DNA from: Larus michahellis | Lineage: Eukaryota > Chordata > Aves > Charadriiformes > Laridae | DNA: 64,000 nucleotides | Reading direction: 5' to 3' | Assembly: GCF_964199755.1 (NCBI RefSeq) | Contig: NC_133907.1 | Span: 5,089,001 to 5,153,000 of the forward strand | Shown here: one piece after another, positions 23,341 through 38,000 of the stretch | How the letters are laid out: each line of letters starts with the position of its first letter | Numbering within the stretch: position 1 is the first letter of the stretch | The notes under the pieces: generated by a model | What the model was told of the DNA's origin: nothing | Database searches by the model: none | What the model saw: only the letters and a program-made list of their open reading frames with translations | Made by a program: the position numbers and the translations under genes

Positions 23341-25825
23341 GTGCTGCAGCCACCCGGCCCTTGGAGTTCCCCCCGCCCCAGCATCGTAATTTTCATCTAA
23401 CTAGTCCAATTCCAAGGACGTCTGTACACCTAATTAATGACGCACTTCCATCAGCACCTGCCCTGCTCCTTTGGTGGGCAATGGATGGATTTTGGTGGAT
23501 GCCAGTCATCGCCGGCACAGCACGGCTCATCTCTCAACCACGGTCTGGATAGTTATGGTTCTCCCTACACGTTTCCTACTGTAGCGATTGAGCTTAATCT
23601 TTCCACGTTATTTAATGAACAAACGTCTAGGGCAAGGCTGCTCGGCCCTTACTGGGAGCCACCAAGCGGCTGGTTGTGGCCCACGTGGCAAGCAGAGGGG
23701 CTTCGGCTCCAGCTCTGCTCTGGCAACGACGGCCGAGGCCGGCTGCAGAGACTGGGAGAATGGTGAGACGCACATACAGATATACCTGCATTACATACGT
23801 ACACCTAACATCCTACGTGTGTGCATCCACATTTGGAGTTATGGAGGGAAACCCTTCACCCCACGGCAATATCGGCCCAGACCCTGCTCCCAGTTTGGAT
23901 CTAGATCCCAGTCCAACAGCTGGTTGGGATTAAAACCCCATCTGATGCCACGCACCGGGACACGGTGCTCACCAACGCAGGGCCCTTCCCCGGCCCTCGC
24001 TGGCTCCCTTTGCAACTCCCCCGTCATTTCGGAGTTCTGACAAACCTGTTCTGTAAATCCGCACGACTCTTTCCTCCAGGACTATTTCCTGCAAGATTTG
24101 TGCCTCATTTATTCCGACACACAGACTGTTTTCAGTGTATATCTATCCCGCCTCTCATTTATTCCTGCCTGCCGCCTGCTCGCCTCCAGCTTCCTTTTGT
24201 TTCCCTCTTTCCTGGTGAATCCAATGCACAGCGTCTCTCCTTGAAAGGCAAATTAATGAGTTATCGCGTCTGCTGCCACTGGAGCTGCTCCTACCATGTG
24301 GCAGTGGCAGATGTGGTGCAGGCAGGAGCTCTGGTGCAGGATGCAGAGTCATTTCGGATTGCTTTTCGGGGAGAAAAATGGTTTCTCCTTCTCTCCTGAG
24401 CCTGCTCAGTTTCCTTGGAAGCCCTGGTCCACAGAGCAGGTGGCTCATCGGGAGACGTACGGTGCTGGCGGGGATTGGGTCTGCCGCAGGGAATGGGGGA
24501 GAGGTTCTCACTCCTCCTGTCATGGGCTCACTCCCAGGACACTGAGCGTGAGATTTGGAGAATCAAACCCTTTCCTCACCCCGGGTCGGCATTGACTCCT
24601 GAACAAAACTGCCCGGCCTCTAACAGCAACGAGCCGCTGTCGATTGCAGTCTCGGCCTGGGCTATGCCTGGACAGCGCTGCTCCTGTTCGCATCGGAAAA
24701 AGAAAATAATGTTTCTTTTGCAGAGAACAAAAAGGCTTTTACCAAACAGGATCACTTTTCCCTCTGTTATACCCAGAAATGGAACCCCTCAGAGAACAGC
24801 AGCAAAGGTTTCCTATTGCTTATTTTATCAAATATTCCTACATGGGAAAAAGAAAACCAACTGGAACAACCCGCAGCCCACCCCTTCCCGCCCAGCACAG
24901 GGCTGTCAGCCGTTTTAAAGCCTTTTTACTCCTCTAACAGAGCTCTCGCCATCGATTCCTCACCTTCCCTAAACTCCGCGCACACACAAATAAATCAGCG
25001 TGTGACAGAACAGCATGTGTTAGCAGGACCCAGAAAGCCAGGATGACAATATCATCCACCCTTTCAATTTTTAAGAAAATCACCCAAAACACTGACTCTG
25101 AGAAGGCGAACCCAAGGGACAGCTTAGGCAGCTGCCAGTTTTGATCCTTCAGAACAAACGCTGACGAGCGAAGGAAACATCTTCTTCTGATTTTTATTGA
25201 TTTCGTATTAAGAGACGTCAGCACCCCCACAGCACTGTAACACTCTGGAGCGCTGAACACACAGAGCCATCCCCTGCATCGCAGGTTTGATGCGACTGAA
25301 AAACACCGCCTTTACAAAATGACAGTAAAAGTGTTAAAACATATCCTAAACTAGGTCAAAATGCAAAGAAGCAGCAATGTTTCAGTTTAACATCCATTTT
25401 TAAATAGGTCTCCACATAAATAAAAGTGTTAGTCTTTAAGTAAACGTACTCCATGAAATCTAAAACTGCAGGATTTCTAGGAAAAAGGATTTCTTCCTGA
25501 AGCTTAGGTGACTCTTCTAGAGGTAGTGTAACTTCTCTCTGCCTGAACGCACGAAAGTGATGCTGGAAACAGTAACTTGCTAGACCTTAAAATACCAAAT
25601 ACTGAACATTTTTTGAAAGGAGTAATTTCAAATAGACTAAAGTTTTTTATAAAGAGAGCTGAACAGACTTCTCTTACTGATGGTGTTAGATAATAGACAC
25701 ATACAAGTCCCATTAAAAAGAATTTTACATCCAAAGCTGGTCTCCGAGAAAGGTTTTTAAGGATTTTCATTAAATCCCTCACAATGTAAATCTCTTATGT
25801 AAAATATGTATTTTAGTGGTATTAA
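23341..25825. other. SNPH-RAD21L1 intergenic region
   Basis: Composition falls from GC-rich to AT-rich across this stretch, mostly between about 24.6 and 25.3 kb. No exon is recognised. The part from about 25.1 kb onward may include an extended 3' UTR of RAD21L1, since further TTTATT motifs (AATAAA on the minus strand) occur, for example near 25192. Confidence 0.6.
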
Positions 25826-25831
25826 TTTATT
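25826..25831 (-). terminator. RAD21L1: RAD21L1 poly(A) signal candidate
   Basis: AATAAA on the minus strand, about 230 bases after the RAD21L1 stop codon. More distal signals exist near 25192, so the 3' end could be longer. Confidence 0.5.
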
Positions 25832-26060
25832 AACAGAATAAGGAACTGCTCATCGTACAAACATATATATTAAAAATAAACATCCCAGCAAAGACCTTGG
25901 TAACCAATACCGAGGCAGCACACCTGCACGAGGCAGCTACTTGGCAGGTGAGAAAACGAAACAGGAGAGAGCTCTGCACACTTACCACGGTTTGACAAGA
26001 TTTTCAACCATTTTCCAGGAATTTTCTGGAAAATTTAGAGTAAGACTGATTTTTATCAGC

Positions 26061-29000
26061 TTATCCGAATAGGACATGATTGCAGTGAGCGTTGAACATT
26101 GGGCCGAGGGTGGCTGTAATGTCAGCGAAGGGCGTGCTCTGACTGAGCTCAATAACCCACTGTTTCTTTAGAGCAAGAAAGATGTAAAACTTGGCCGCAG
26201 CTTCTTTCCGGTTGTTTTTCCGACAGAGCTCCCGAAAACTGAAAGCACGCACGCCTGATCGCTTCAGGTGCTGTGTAAGGGGGGAAAAAAAAAGAATCAG
26301 TCAGGTCAGCTTCACCGCCAGTAAAACCAGATGCCATCAAGTCTGAACTGGAGAGTGCTGCACAGAGTGAATATTTTCTGCTTGAACGCCTTGAATAGGT
26401 TCCCGTCTTGGCATTTGCATTTATATAAGTGGCTCTTGACATTTTATTGCCACAACATTGCAAGCACCTACATATGTTACTAAAAATCTACATAGGCCCG
26501 CAGTTCCAGCGAATTCCATGAAATTGTACTGAGGCATGTGGTGAAGCGCATCTGTAATGGTTTTCATGATTCAAAACAGTAAAAATCATTGTGTACCCTG
26601 TTCTTTGGATGCAGAGCCCCAGCTATATCATACTTAATTTCACTCACAGCGAACTTAGTGTTATTATTGCTTGTTTCTTAATGGCTACACTTATATCTAA
26701 GTATTTATTTATGGGTGTTGTGCAGAACCTTTGAAATACGTTCACATAAAATAATTTTTAAAAACAACAAGACGACTGTGAAGTCAGACTCCATCCCTAA
26801 GGAACAGCCTGGCTTGGAACAAAGTTTGGTGTGTTTTGCAGACAAAACCCTCTCCCCACGCCCTCTTGCCCACGCTCGGATTTCTCCATCGCCTCCATTC
26901 TCTGTTCAGCCATGTGGCCCTTTGGATTAGAGAGGTGACCTAAAGAAAATTAACTTTTTACCATGTTTTTTCCACTCCCCCCAACCAGACCAATGCTGGA
27001 GCACCAAAACCCTCGTCCAAGCAAAAAGGAAGAACAGCACCGAGCTGTTAGGCCAAGAGTTTGGACATTCAGCATCAGGGCAGCCCGTGCTGGCTCCTGT
27101 TACAGTCCTGTCGATACAACATACGATATCGGATGTTACAGCTTCATCAGTTTTACAAGGATTTCTGCAAGAAAAGCAGAATAAGCCTTCCCGATGCAAA
27201 GGCTAAATCAGGAAATTTAGCTCCCTGATAAATTTCAAGCACCCTGAAAACACTGGAGCATTAAAAACCTCTTAAAGAAGGGGTTTCCAGCTTTCTTGTT
27301 AACATCACCCTTGCTCATTTCCCTCGCCTTCATCTCAGAAACAGCTCAAGCAGATGAATAGCTAAATGATGGCACCCTGCAGTGCTCAGCTGAGATCTGG
27401 CAACCTGTAAGCAGCTAGGAATCAGGTTTTGTAGAGATACGCCAGAGCATACTCATAGAAGGAAGAGAGCAAGGCCTTAGCGTTACAGCAAACACTGCTG
27501 TGGGAGCAAACGTTAAGAAAATTGTAGCAATTCTAGCAGCTGTGGGAGAGGACACCATGTCAGGCACTGAGAATCCTGATTTCCTACATAAATACCCAAT
27601 AAAACGCAGTTGAACACTGCATATGAGAGGCAGCAATATGATCATCAGTGTAAGGAGGAGATTTTCTGACGTGGTTCAACTGAAATCAACACCTGGTTTT
27701 GGCATCTAATTACAAAATCCAGCACTGGTACCTGTAAAGTTTTTAATAACTGAAGAGTTCTTTTGCTCCATCTTATTTCTTCACTGTCGTTGCCATTCCT
27801 CATTAGCTCCTTGAGAGGAAACAGAACAGAAGGTTAGACAGCATGTGTAAAAAGTCATACCCCATGATGATAAAAAGGACAGGAGTTCCAACCCAATTGA
27901 AAATCCAACTGTAGCTGGGCATTTTGATGGCCATACTCAGGGACTTCTGACACCTCTGTGTTCATACTAGGCTTTGTGAAGCAGAGAAAAGAATGCTAAC
28001 TACGTTCTTTTTGCCACAAAGAGACGGATCAGGTGTAACAGCATGTTAGGTACTATGGAAGTGGTCCTGGTGAGCCTTGGGGAGGCATCTTCACAAGAAG
28101 ATACTGTTCTGCATGACTAGGATTCTGACAGCGGTTGTACTGGTCAGGGGCCAAAAAGCATGTTCAAAGATCTGGTTTTAGATTTTGGGCTCAACCTCTG
28201 CAGTCGACAGGAGAAGGCTGCCCTTGTTTCAGAGTGTCTGAGTATCCTCGTAGCCAGTAAGTTCAGAAACTTTTTCCTTCTTACAGGACGCACGATCCCT
28301 AAATATGGAGCTTTTTCCCTCACAGACTGTAACCTTTGAATGTTGGAATACACGTATCCCTGATGATCAAGCTATAAAGGTTTTGACTGGGAAAACATGT
28401 ACTAAGGATGATGTTAGTACACCAAAATTCACTGTAAGTTCATGCTGCCGTCACTTTTTTTCTTTAATATTTCTGAGAAAGAACACAGTTCTGAAATAAG
28501 TCAGAGCTGTCAGCTTTGAGTAGACATACATTTGCTAACTCAGCTTGCTGTGTTTCAGCTTCTTGGCCCAGTGAATTGTTCACCAGCGAGGAGCTCTCTG
28601 AGAAAGCCGTGCCATCCTGCTGTTAGAACAGAAAGGACGATCAATAGGCATTAAAATTATGCATACTATGTAATTCTCAATTACATAACTCTGCTGAAAT
28701 AATTTATTATAATAAATGTTTTCCAAAATTTTTTTCATAGTTGCTATTTCCACTGTGTTTTTTCTCACACAGGAAAGGACCTTGCTGTGGTATTTATCCC
28801 ACAGCGGGATGAATAGCCAAATGATGGCACCCTGGGCTCAGTTCAGACACAGACCCTACTTTTCCTGCTGCCATTAGGTCTAATTTTGTCATTATTTTTC
28901 AACTTTAATAAGCCTCATATTCTCTAAAGAATGCCCTTTCATGTTAGCCTAAATAAAGAATGGCAGAAACAAATAATTTGTTATTAAGTATTTCCTTGAT

Positions 29001-32000
29001 ATGAGACACAAAAGGTAAGTTTTATCCTTTATAAAGGTTATTATATTTGTCTCTTCAGTACAAAGAGGCTATATTTCATGTTAAGGTTTCCTTTATGCTT
29101 AGTGATTAGACTGTAATCTATACTGATTAATAGATATTTTAATTAATCATTCATTCATTGTGAGAGTCTACCAATGTGTTTATAAATAAACTTTCACGAC
29201 ACAAGCTACTTAATGCTGTATCGCCTGTCTCTAGCATCCTTTTCTATTAGGTAATTTCTCAACATGTTCCAAATGGAACCCTTGCATAAAATGAAAGCAA
29301 CAAATACGATTCGGTTTCTATAATTTATGGAAACTGCTCACTATAGTTTCACCACAGTTATCATCAGTTTCATTTCTGTTATTCTGTGATGTCAACATAA
29401 ACGAATCATTTCTAATTTTTCTCTCAGTCTCTGAATGAGCTGACTCCTGCAGGTAACTTGGCTCTTCTACTGTCAGCATCTCTGTATTAATAAAAAAACA
29501 AGGTTTAAGAGGAAGTTACCGTGAATCTCTGTTCTTAAAAAAAAAAAGAAAAAAACTGAAAAAGAAAAATCACACTCTAGTCTAGCACTCTTTGAGAGTA
29601 AGAGCCAGAATGAGTAAATACAGAATAAATATCATTCCTAATAGGACCGTGGAAGAATGTTTCAAGCGAGTTTTTCCTGGAAGCATCTAAAAGTTGACCT
29701 TTATGGACTTGCAGGAGGTGGTTTTGTTGATTAACTTCTGAAGCAGATGTACAGATTATATTTCTAGCAGAGCAAAGGAGTGAAAGCGGATACATCACCT
29801 CCTCAGCAGATCTATAACGTAACATTTCTTCTGGTTTGATATTAACCACAACACAATCTTCAAGATGCAAAGAGAAGTTATTTATATGAATTAGGAAATT
29901 CAGAGAGTGGTTTGATTAAACTCAGAATACATGGAAAGCTTTTTTTAAAAAAAAAAAAAATAAATCTGCAGTTTGGTAGCCAATTAGAGAAACCAAAGGT
30001 GAAACTAAAAATACCTCCTTATGCCACAAGGAAGAAAAAGACTTGCATTTCATTTCTGATCTAAGGAACAAAAGGACAGCAAAGTACTTATAAAAACAAA
30101 AAAATATATTTTTTTAATAATTAACAGTAAATTTCCTTAACATTTAACTTTCTTGGCCTTTGATTTGTGGAATACTGCACACAAACACTATACACATGTA
30201 TCTCAAACATAATGTAAAATATTTTCTAACTGCTAATTCTGCCACAACAGAATTAAAATATTACCTGTGGTATCTTGCTTTTTTATTGTTCCTTCCATTT
30301 CAGACTTCGTCTGCATTCCATTTCTTCTCATCTTAAATCCGTGACTCTTGAAGCATTTTGCAAACAACTGAAAATAATTATTTTTATTTGTTTGCTTTCA
30401 GAATATCACGTCTGATTACTTGCAAACATCAATTACAAAGGTATGATTATGAGCTGTATATTAATTACTGCAACCTAGATTTTAGAGATTTGAATTAGGT
30501 CATTTTGAAAACCTGCAATTTTTTAAAAAAGTAATTTCCTTCTGCAGCTGCAATTTTGGCATTGAACTCCGTGAAGAAACGTCTTAGGAACAGCTTGGAT
30601 CGTTTTTCCTTGAAGCCAGCCAGTAAGGAGGGATGAAAGAAAAAAACCCATCTGCAGTTATCTCTGTGTGGATTTCTCTCCCCATGTACCAGTGTGTGGG
30701 TATTTTTCATCCTCATAAAGAGCAAGTTGTAATTCTGCATGTCGACTCTAAGTGGTGAAGCTGTGCTGCTGTAACGAACCTGCAGAGCTGTTTGCCTGCA
30801 GACCCTGCGTCCCAGATCTCTCAAAGCTACACGACAGAAGAAATACAGTGCAATTAACATAAGGCTGCTGCACAGAGTTTACACCGTATCTTTCCATATC
30901 ACCTTGTAGACACGTTGATCTCTTCCTTATCACCAGCTCTAAAATTACAGCTTCTTTGAATGATCTGTCAGATACTACATGGGGACACAAGAGGCTTTGC
31001 TAGATCATATTTCCATGAAACAAGTACATCTTTCTTATGCAAAAAGAGCAGCAAGGTCCACAGCCACAGGAAAGGGTGGTCTGGCCCACCCTTCTAGCCA
31101 AAGTGAGAGAGTGATCAAAAACCTCTTGGTCCTCTGTAAGGCAACTCCCTGACTGCTTTCCAGCTGGAAGCTTAATATCCAATTGAGAAAGTACAAATGC
31201 CATTAGCATACCTTGTTTCCAAAACCATTAACCATATAATAATAATAATAAAAAACCCCAATGTTTAAGCCTCATGTACCTTTGAAGTAAATACAGAAGA
31301 AAGATGTGGTCTCATATCGCTTACAGAACAGAAACAAAACAGAAAAGAAAAAAAAAAGGCAAAGTAGAAAAGAAATCATCAGAAATCTAAAAAGTTGTGT
31401 ATTAGTGTACCATCAGTCAGGCGACAGTATGTGAACTGAAACATCAGCTCTCAAGTTTCTTTGTCATTTTTTACTTGTTGGAGTGCTGGAGATTAAAGCT
31501 GCGAGCTCTAGAGATGGTCTTTCTGATGAAGCAATTAGTAGTGAGTACGCAAATAATCATCAGGTATCCACCTGAACTGTACTGCAAAACAATGCTGCTA
31601 CAGGAGTTCACATAAAACCAAGTCTGCAAAATCTCTCTCAGTCAGATTCTAGATGTGCAACAGTCCTATAATCTATACATAAAAACCTACAAGGAATTGA
31701 TCTTTACCATTTGCAGCTCGGCATGAAACACAGGCAGTGTAGCGCTGGACAGGAGTTTATCCACACCTCCCGATTTCTTCCACATCATTGTTTTTTTCGT
31801 TGGGGGTGCGAGGTCTAACGTAGCAAGGGTGTCTGTGCAGTTGTTAAGTTGGTTATATATAGCGTTGCAGTCAAGTTCCTTGTTTACATCCACAAGCAAC
31901 TTCCTCTTTCTTTTATTTTTTTTCCTCTGGGTGACAGCTATTTAGAGCAAGCATTAATAAAAAAAAAAGTCAGTCTAATAAGCTCGATTCACAGAACACT

Positions 32001-35000
32001 TAAACACACAAAAAAAGCACTGTGAATCAAACGGACAGGCTGCTGACCTCCTGAAACACTGCACAGAGTTGAAAATCAAAGTACAAGCACACGGGCCACT
32101 TCTCCAAAAGTTTTCATAAAGTATACTCTTTGTATTCTTGTACAGGAAATTGACGTGTGTTTAAGTACGGAAGACATATGACTATTGTACTAAAGAACCA
32201 GGAAAATGAAGACTTAATGAGGACCCATGATACACCAACAAGGCTGAATAAGCTAATCAGGAATAATCCATCAGGAAGTTAATTGTTCCAAGAATTGCTG
32301 ATGTACTCAACAAGTTGCATTACCTCATAATTAATATCTGTATTTGTCAGTTTAATCCTTTAGCAATTTAATTAAGAAGTACACAGTAAATGCAGAAGAG
32401 ACACATAGTTTGGTTATATAGCCATAACTTCCTGAATATTATTTTGTCAGGCTGGAAAATTCCAGTGTTTTGTATTAGCGTCAACATGAACTTATCTATT
32501 TGCTAACAGCCATCAACATGATAGATGTCATTTAGATTTATTCATAGAAGAAATGTAACATTTTTCTTTTTGGATCTTATTAAAGTTAAAAGTTCAAAAA
32601 ACAAACTTTCACAAAGGCCTGAAAGTTTTAAGATTGTTATTTTACACATAAAAATCACTGACGTGTCACTAGCAATAAAAGTTCTTCAGCTGAAATTTCA
32701 GTAACACTCATGAACAGGCCGGGCTTGCAGTGCTCACAGAACTGCAGAGCAACAAAACTTGATTTGGTACGTGGAAAAAACTGTAAGCAGAGATTTGGGC
32801 AGATCAGATGAACGACCTGATACCGCTTTTGTATAATAGTTACCATAAAATAGAACTCTGACAGCAGGAGCAGATGAAATCTAAAGTGGGAATATTCTGT
32901 TTTGCAAATATTTTCACTAACAAGAAGAAAAACAAACGTAGTTAACACAAACAGCAAGAAACTGGTCAAGTTCTGACCTGTATCATCAACTGGCTCAAGC
33001 ACAAATCCTTCTTCTTCTTTTGACACCAGCGTTGTTTCATTCATTAGATGACTTACTTTCTTAACAGGGCTGTCTGTGCCTTTGGACTCAACTATAAAAA
33101 AACCCAGCAAATAACCCAAAGAAAAAAAAGTTTACAAGATGGAATAATGTCTCAATCTCATGACACGGAACGATATCAGACAAAAAAGATCAGAATTAGA
33201 AAACTATGATTTTGTCTACAATCTCACAATCTCTTAAACCAGTAATAACTGGCACTGCTGCTGCTCACATTCTGCACTGCACACTTCCCTTTGCTGACAT
33301 CGGAATCCATATGACCGGGTGGCGGAACAGACTGAAGAACTGATGTGGAGGAAAACCCACCTGATGAAAAGTGTTTAGGGGAAAAAGCATTTCTTTTCAA
33401 TACCTATCTGTCTCCAGTTCCAGGCAACTGCATGGCAGTGTGGATATTTCTGTCAATGTAAAAGGAACAGGCAGTACCAGCACTAGCACAAGGAGGGGCA
33501 AGTGCCATTGTTTCCCTTTAAAGCTGTTCCATAATTCTCAGTTTTAAAGTAACAGTGTGCTGGGGGTATAAGGGTTTAAGATATAAAAAAATTTCCAAAT
33601 TTAAAAATTAATTTCATCTATATAAAATCAAAAAAGGCTAACAACACCTTTATGAACTACTAAGGTGTCATTTGGTGACGAAATATGAAGCCAGAAATAC
33701 TCATAGGTAAAGTTCAAAGTTACAGCATACCCTTTTTCAGCTTCCTTTCCCTTACAAAATTGATATACTGTCTAAGCAGGGTGGATCAACAGCATATCCA
33801 ACGGGATGTCATATAAAAGCATTTCAAAGCAATGTCAAGTTACAAATCTGGAATCCCTAGGTCAAATGAAATTATACCTGAAATGGTGGATGAAGCATAT
33901 TAGAAAAAAAAGCAAAAGACATGAACAAAGGAAAAAGGCACGGGATATTATAGAAAGCTGAATGTGAGTAACTTTAGGCAGGCACAGAGGGTTTGTGTGA
34001 GATGGAGCAGACGCTGCAAACTCACTGGCTGTGCTGTTCTCTGGCAGATCTTGTGACAAAGGACGTTCTTCCTCCATATCAAGAACATCTGGGCCATTTT
34101 GCTCATCCCTCAACAGGATTTCTTAAATATAAAGTGCATAGTTTTAATCATTCTAATCCTTAGTAGTCATGAAGTAGCTCGATACAGCCTGACGTTACTT
34201 ATATAAAGGTTAATTCTGTGCAAACAAAAAAGCTCAGCTTCCACAGATGGTGTAAATGATACGGCTGTCTTCAGCAGTATAAAAAGAACATCAGTCTTAA
34301 TTTTGAGATTTCCACCTTTTCTTTGAAAAGTATGATATTGGTACCGTTTAAAAGGTATAATTTATAAAGGGTTACATAAATACTCTAAATCATGTAGAAG
34401 CTATTTTGCTGCCTTTGTTATTACAACAATAAAGGTAAAAGTGTTGCATGATTTCACCTTTGAAAATATAAATTAAATTGGTAAACATAAAGTATAAATG
34501 AATGCCTTTAATTCTAAAAAACTGAAATATGTTCTTTAATGCAATTCTATTTGGCAGTGTCTAAGCAATTGTAGATTTTAGTGACAAGAAGGAAAAAAAA
34601 GGAAGTATGAAAACAAAAAAAAAGATAGAATTTATGTTGGAAAACAATCCATTTCATGCTTTTTTACTGTAAAAATAAAAATATTTGGAAAGAAACTAAT
34701 TCTGTTTATCTGTGGCAAACCCTACCAATCATATCTACAGCTTCCTCCTCATCTCCAAAACAGTCATTCTCAAAAGAGTAAGTATCTTTATGCAGGGCAA
34801 AGTTGTCTCCATTCATGCTCGCGGAGTTGTGATCAGCCACAAAACTGTTACTGCTCGTTAAGATGCTGCCGTCAGAGAAGCTCTGTTTTCTTACTGCATC
34901 TGGTTCTTCATCTGAATAAACACAGAATTTCTGATGTTTCCTCTGCATGAATTTTTGAAACGTGCATTTATCCATTTCCTAATTTTTCAAATATTTTTTA

Positions 35001-38000
35001 AAAGATTGTAAGACAGCCCATACCTCAAACAGAGTAAACAGTTTTAGCTAATTCAGTAAAAAGCAGAAAATGTTGGGTTTGATTCTCAGTCTCCAATATG
35101 AGATTACTTAGGCAGAGTACTTACACAAAAATTTAAGCATAAGACACTATGACAGCACAAATATGAAACAAATGCACTTTTAATGACAGCTTTTTCACAT
35201 GTGGAATGGACTCAGACTGTACAAAATGTTGCATAAACCACACTTTTCTTTATGTAATATTTCTAATTTCTCAACTTCTCTCACCAAAGTTTCTATCACA
35301 GAGAAGTATATTGCTTTCGTAATCCTCTCTAAGTGTGATGTCTTCAGCTCTGCTCTGATTCAAGGTAAAGTGTTCAGCAACATCAATGGCACTGATAAAA
35401 AAAAAAGTTATACAAAATATAGTGTGAACTGAAACCCATTTAGCTGGAATGTGAAAACTTGTTTCTAAAGAGTCTTCAATCCTGACATTTTATTGTAAAC
35501 CCCCGAAAGATAGCTTCTGCTTTGTACAGCTTTGGAAGTACCCGGGCTGATCCTCACTTCTGTGGAGAGAGAACAACTGTTTCCCAAAGCTATTTGCATT
35601 CAAGCCATTTAAAGTTTTATTGATAAAATTCACTGCTTTGGATTTCCTCTAAAAGCTAAAAATAAGCCTATGGAAAACAGGTGCTATGTGTTTATTAAAA
35701 CGGATACCTCTAAGTAAGTAGGCAGCTGCCTTCTTTGCTACCCAAAGCTCCTAGGCAATCCCCAATATACACTGTACAGTGAAGACTGAATCTGCAATAG
35801 CCATAACAGAACATAGCTGGGGAGAGGCCCACGAGGAAGGGAAAACATTTAATTAACTCAGCTTTGAAATACCCACACACACACCTGCAACTCCATGAAC
35901 AAATGATCCAGACGTATGCTCAGAAACAACCCCCTCTAGAAAGAGCAGGCATATTTATAAGGACAAAGGAAGCACCCATACTCCTCTCCATATTTCTCGT
36001 TTCTCCACTCTCTTCTGCCAGTAAACTTGGGCTTGTGTAAGCCCTGTTATCTACCGGACACTTGTCACATAGAAGGCATCTAATTAGTGTAACACCATCA
36101 TCTGCAAATCAAACCACACGGACTCTTCGGGTAGGTAGAAAAGGCACGCTTTCACGCTTTACAGAGTTAGCACACTGAGGTGCTTGAATAAATAGTAGTA
36201 TACCACAGCTGTGCTTACTAAATACTAAACACTTAAAGATCCCATCAAACTGTATTTATGACGAGGTACAGAGGAAGCCTCAGTGGAAGTCTGTTATCCT
36301 GGACCTTTGGGGGCATCAGAGCCACCAGAAACACGTCTTGGCCTCCTGCTTTTTATCAGTTTTTCTACATTAATGCTGATTTGTGTCAGAAAAGCCAAAG
36401 AAATATGCTGGCTTTTCATCAGGAGCCAAGCTGACTACTGCTGATAAAATACCCAGACGCAAAGAGCAATGGAGCAGAAATTAAATGCAATTGCACAATG
36501 GAGCAGTACAACATTGCGAGGTTACTAGCCAAAGCTTCCTTGGTCTTACAACAGGATTTATGCTAACTTTTATATCTGCTCTTGATGTCAGAAAGTTGTT
36601 TACAGGCTTCACTCAGACAATTTAAAATTAGAAAACCCTGAAGTTTAAGTTCAATACGTTGTCTCATTGTAAAGGTCTGTTAATTAAAAGGATTTCAAGG
36701 AACTCTACAATAGCACAACTCCCATGACTACCCTTGTAAAGCTGACTTGGAATTTAGGAGAATTCAGTTACCAAATCCAAACAATTCCATCTGAGTTTTG
36801 ATCAGATAACAGCAAGGATATATTTTACTTCTGAAAATACTAAAATAATGAAAAAAAACGAGGGAAGCATTTACTTCAAATCAGGTAGTGGTGTTTCAAA
36901 ATCATGAAATTCTTCAGGTAATGTAATGGACTGATAAGCAGCCTCAAAGGTCTCTTCTGGAAGGTCAAGAAGTCCTAAAAGAAACAGACAACATAACAAA
37001 ATAAGCATCAATAAAATAAAAGTAATGTTCTCCCAAGCACGTATAATAAGACTATAAACCTGTCAGGAAGGTCTGCTGCAATTCTAAATAGCAAAAAGCT
37101 TAGGCACTTTGTCAACAGGAGTCCAAAGTGGAATTAAAATCCTTAATTTACATGTACTGTAGAAGCCATATTTTTAGAGACAGATACAGAAGAGTATGCT
37201 GCTACAGGACCTGAAATACTGTAAATACATCGGGTTTATGAACAGCTGCTTTAAGTCCCTGAAAGATTCTCACAGCTGACATTTAGCCTAGAGTCTTTCA
37301 CACCACTTCAAATGAATTATTGCATCTTCTCTTTCTCTCCAGTGTCTGTATAAGGCTATTCCCTAGCATCAAATAATTATGAAGTCAGACTGCAAATACT
37401 TGGTAAACAGAGAATCCTGGAACAATTCAAGTGCGAAGGGATTTCTGAAGGTCATCTAATCCAACCTTTTGCTCAAAACAGGGTTAATTTCTAAGTCAGA
37501 TCACTTTTGACTATTTCTGATGATGGAGATTCCACAGCATCCCTGAACAGCCTGTTTCAGCGTTTTATCATTTCCACTGTGAATTTTTCCCCCTTTATAG
37601 CTAGCTGGAATTTCCCTTGCTGCAGTTGTGACCATTGTCTCTTGTTCTTGTGCTGTGCAGCAGCTACTATAGTATCTATTAAAAACAGATAGTACAATGC
37701 ACTTATCTTAAGTGTTTCTTCTGGAGCTTTCCAAATGTTTACAAATACTAACTAGCTAATCGCAATCACATCCTTGAGAATAATGTGGAGTAGGTATTCA
37801 CTATTCTGCAAACAGACCAGGTCACAAAGCACGTTAAGGCTGGCAATAGATCCTGGTGTCCTGTTCTTTGCCCTTTTTTTAGACAACAGTGCCTCCTCGT
37901 TTGGTGCCTAAGTACGACAAACATTCAGGCGTCGGAAAAGGATCCAGCCATCTCTGCTCCCTTCTTGCTGGCTACATGGCTAGAGCTCAAAACACGCTGT

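Noticed and set aside
30495-30860. A 121-codon minus-strand frame in an intron of RAD21L1
   Set aside because: It lies between two phase-matched RAD21L1 exons and does not resemble the kleisin or any other protein I recognise.
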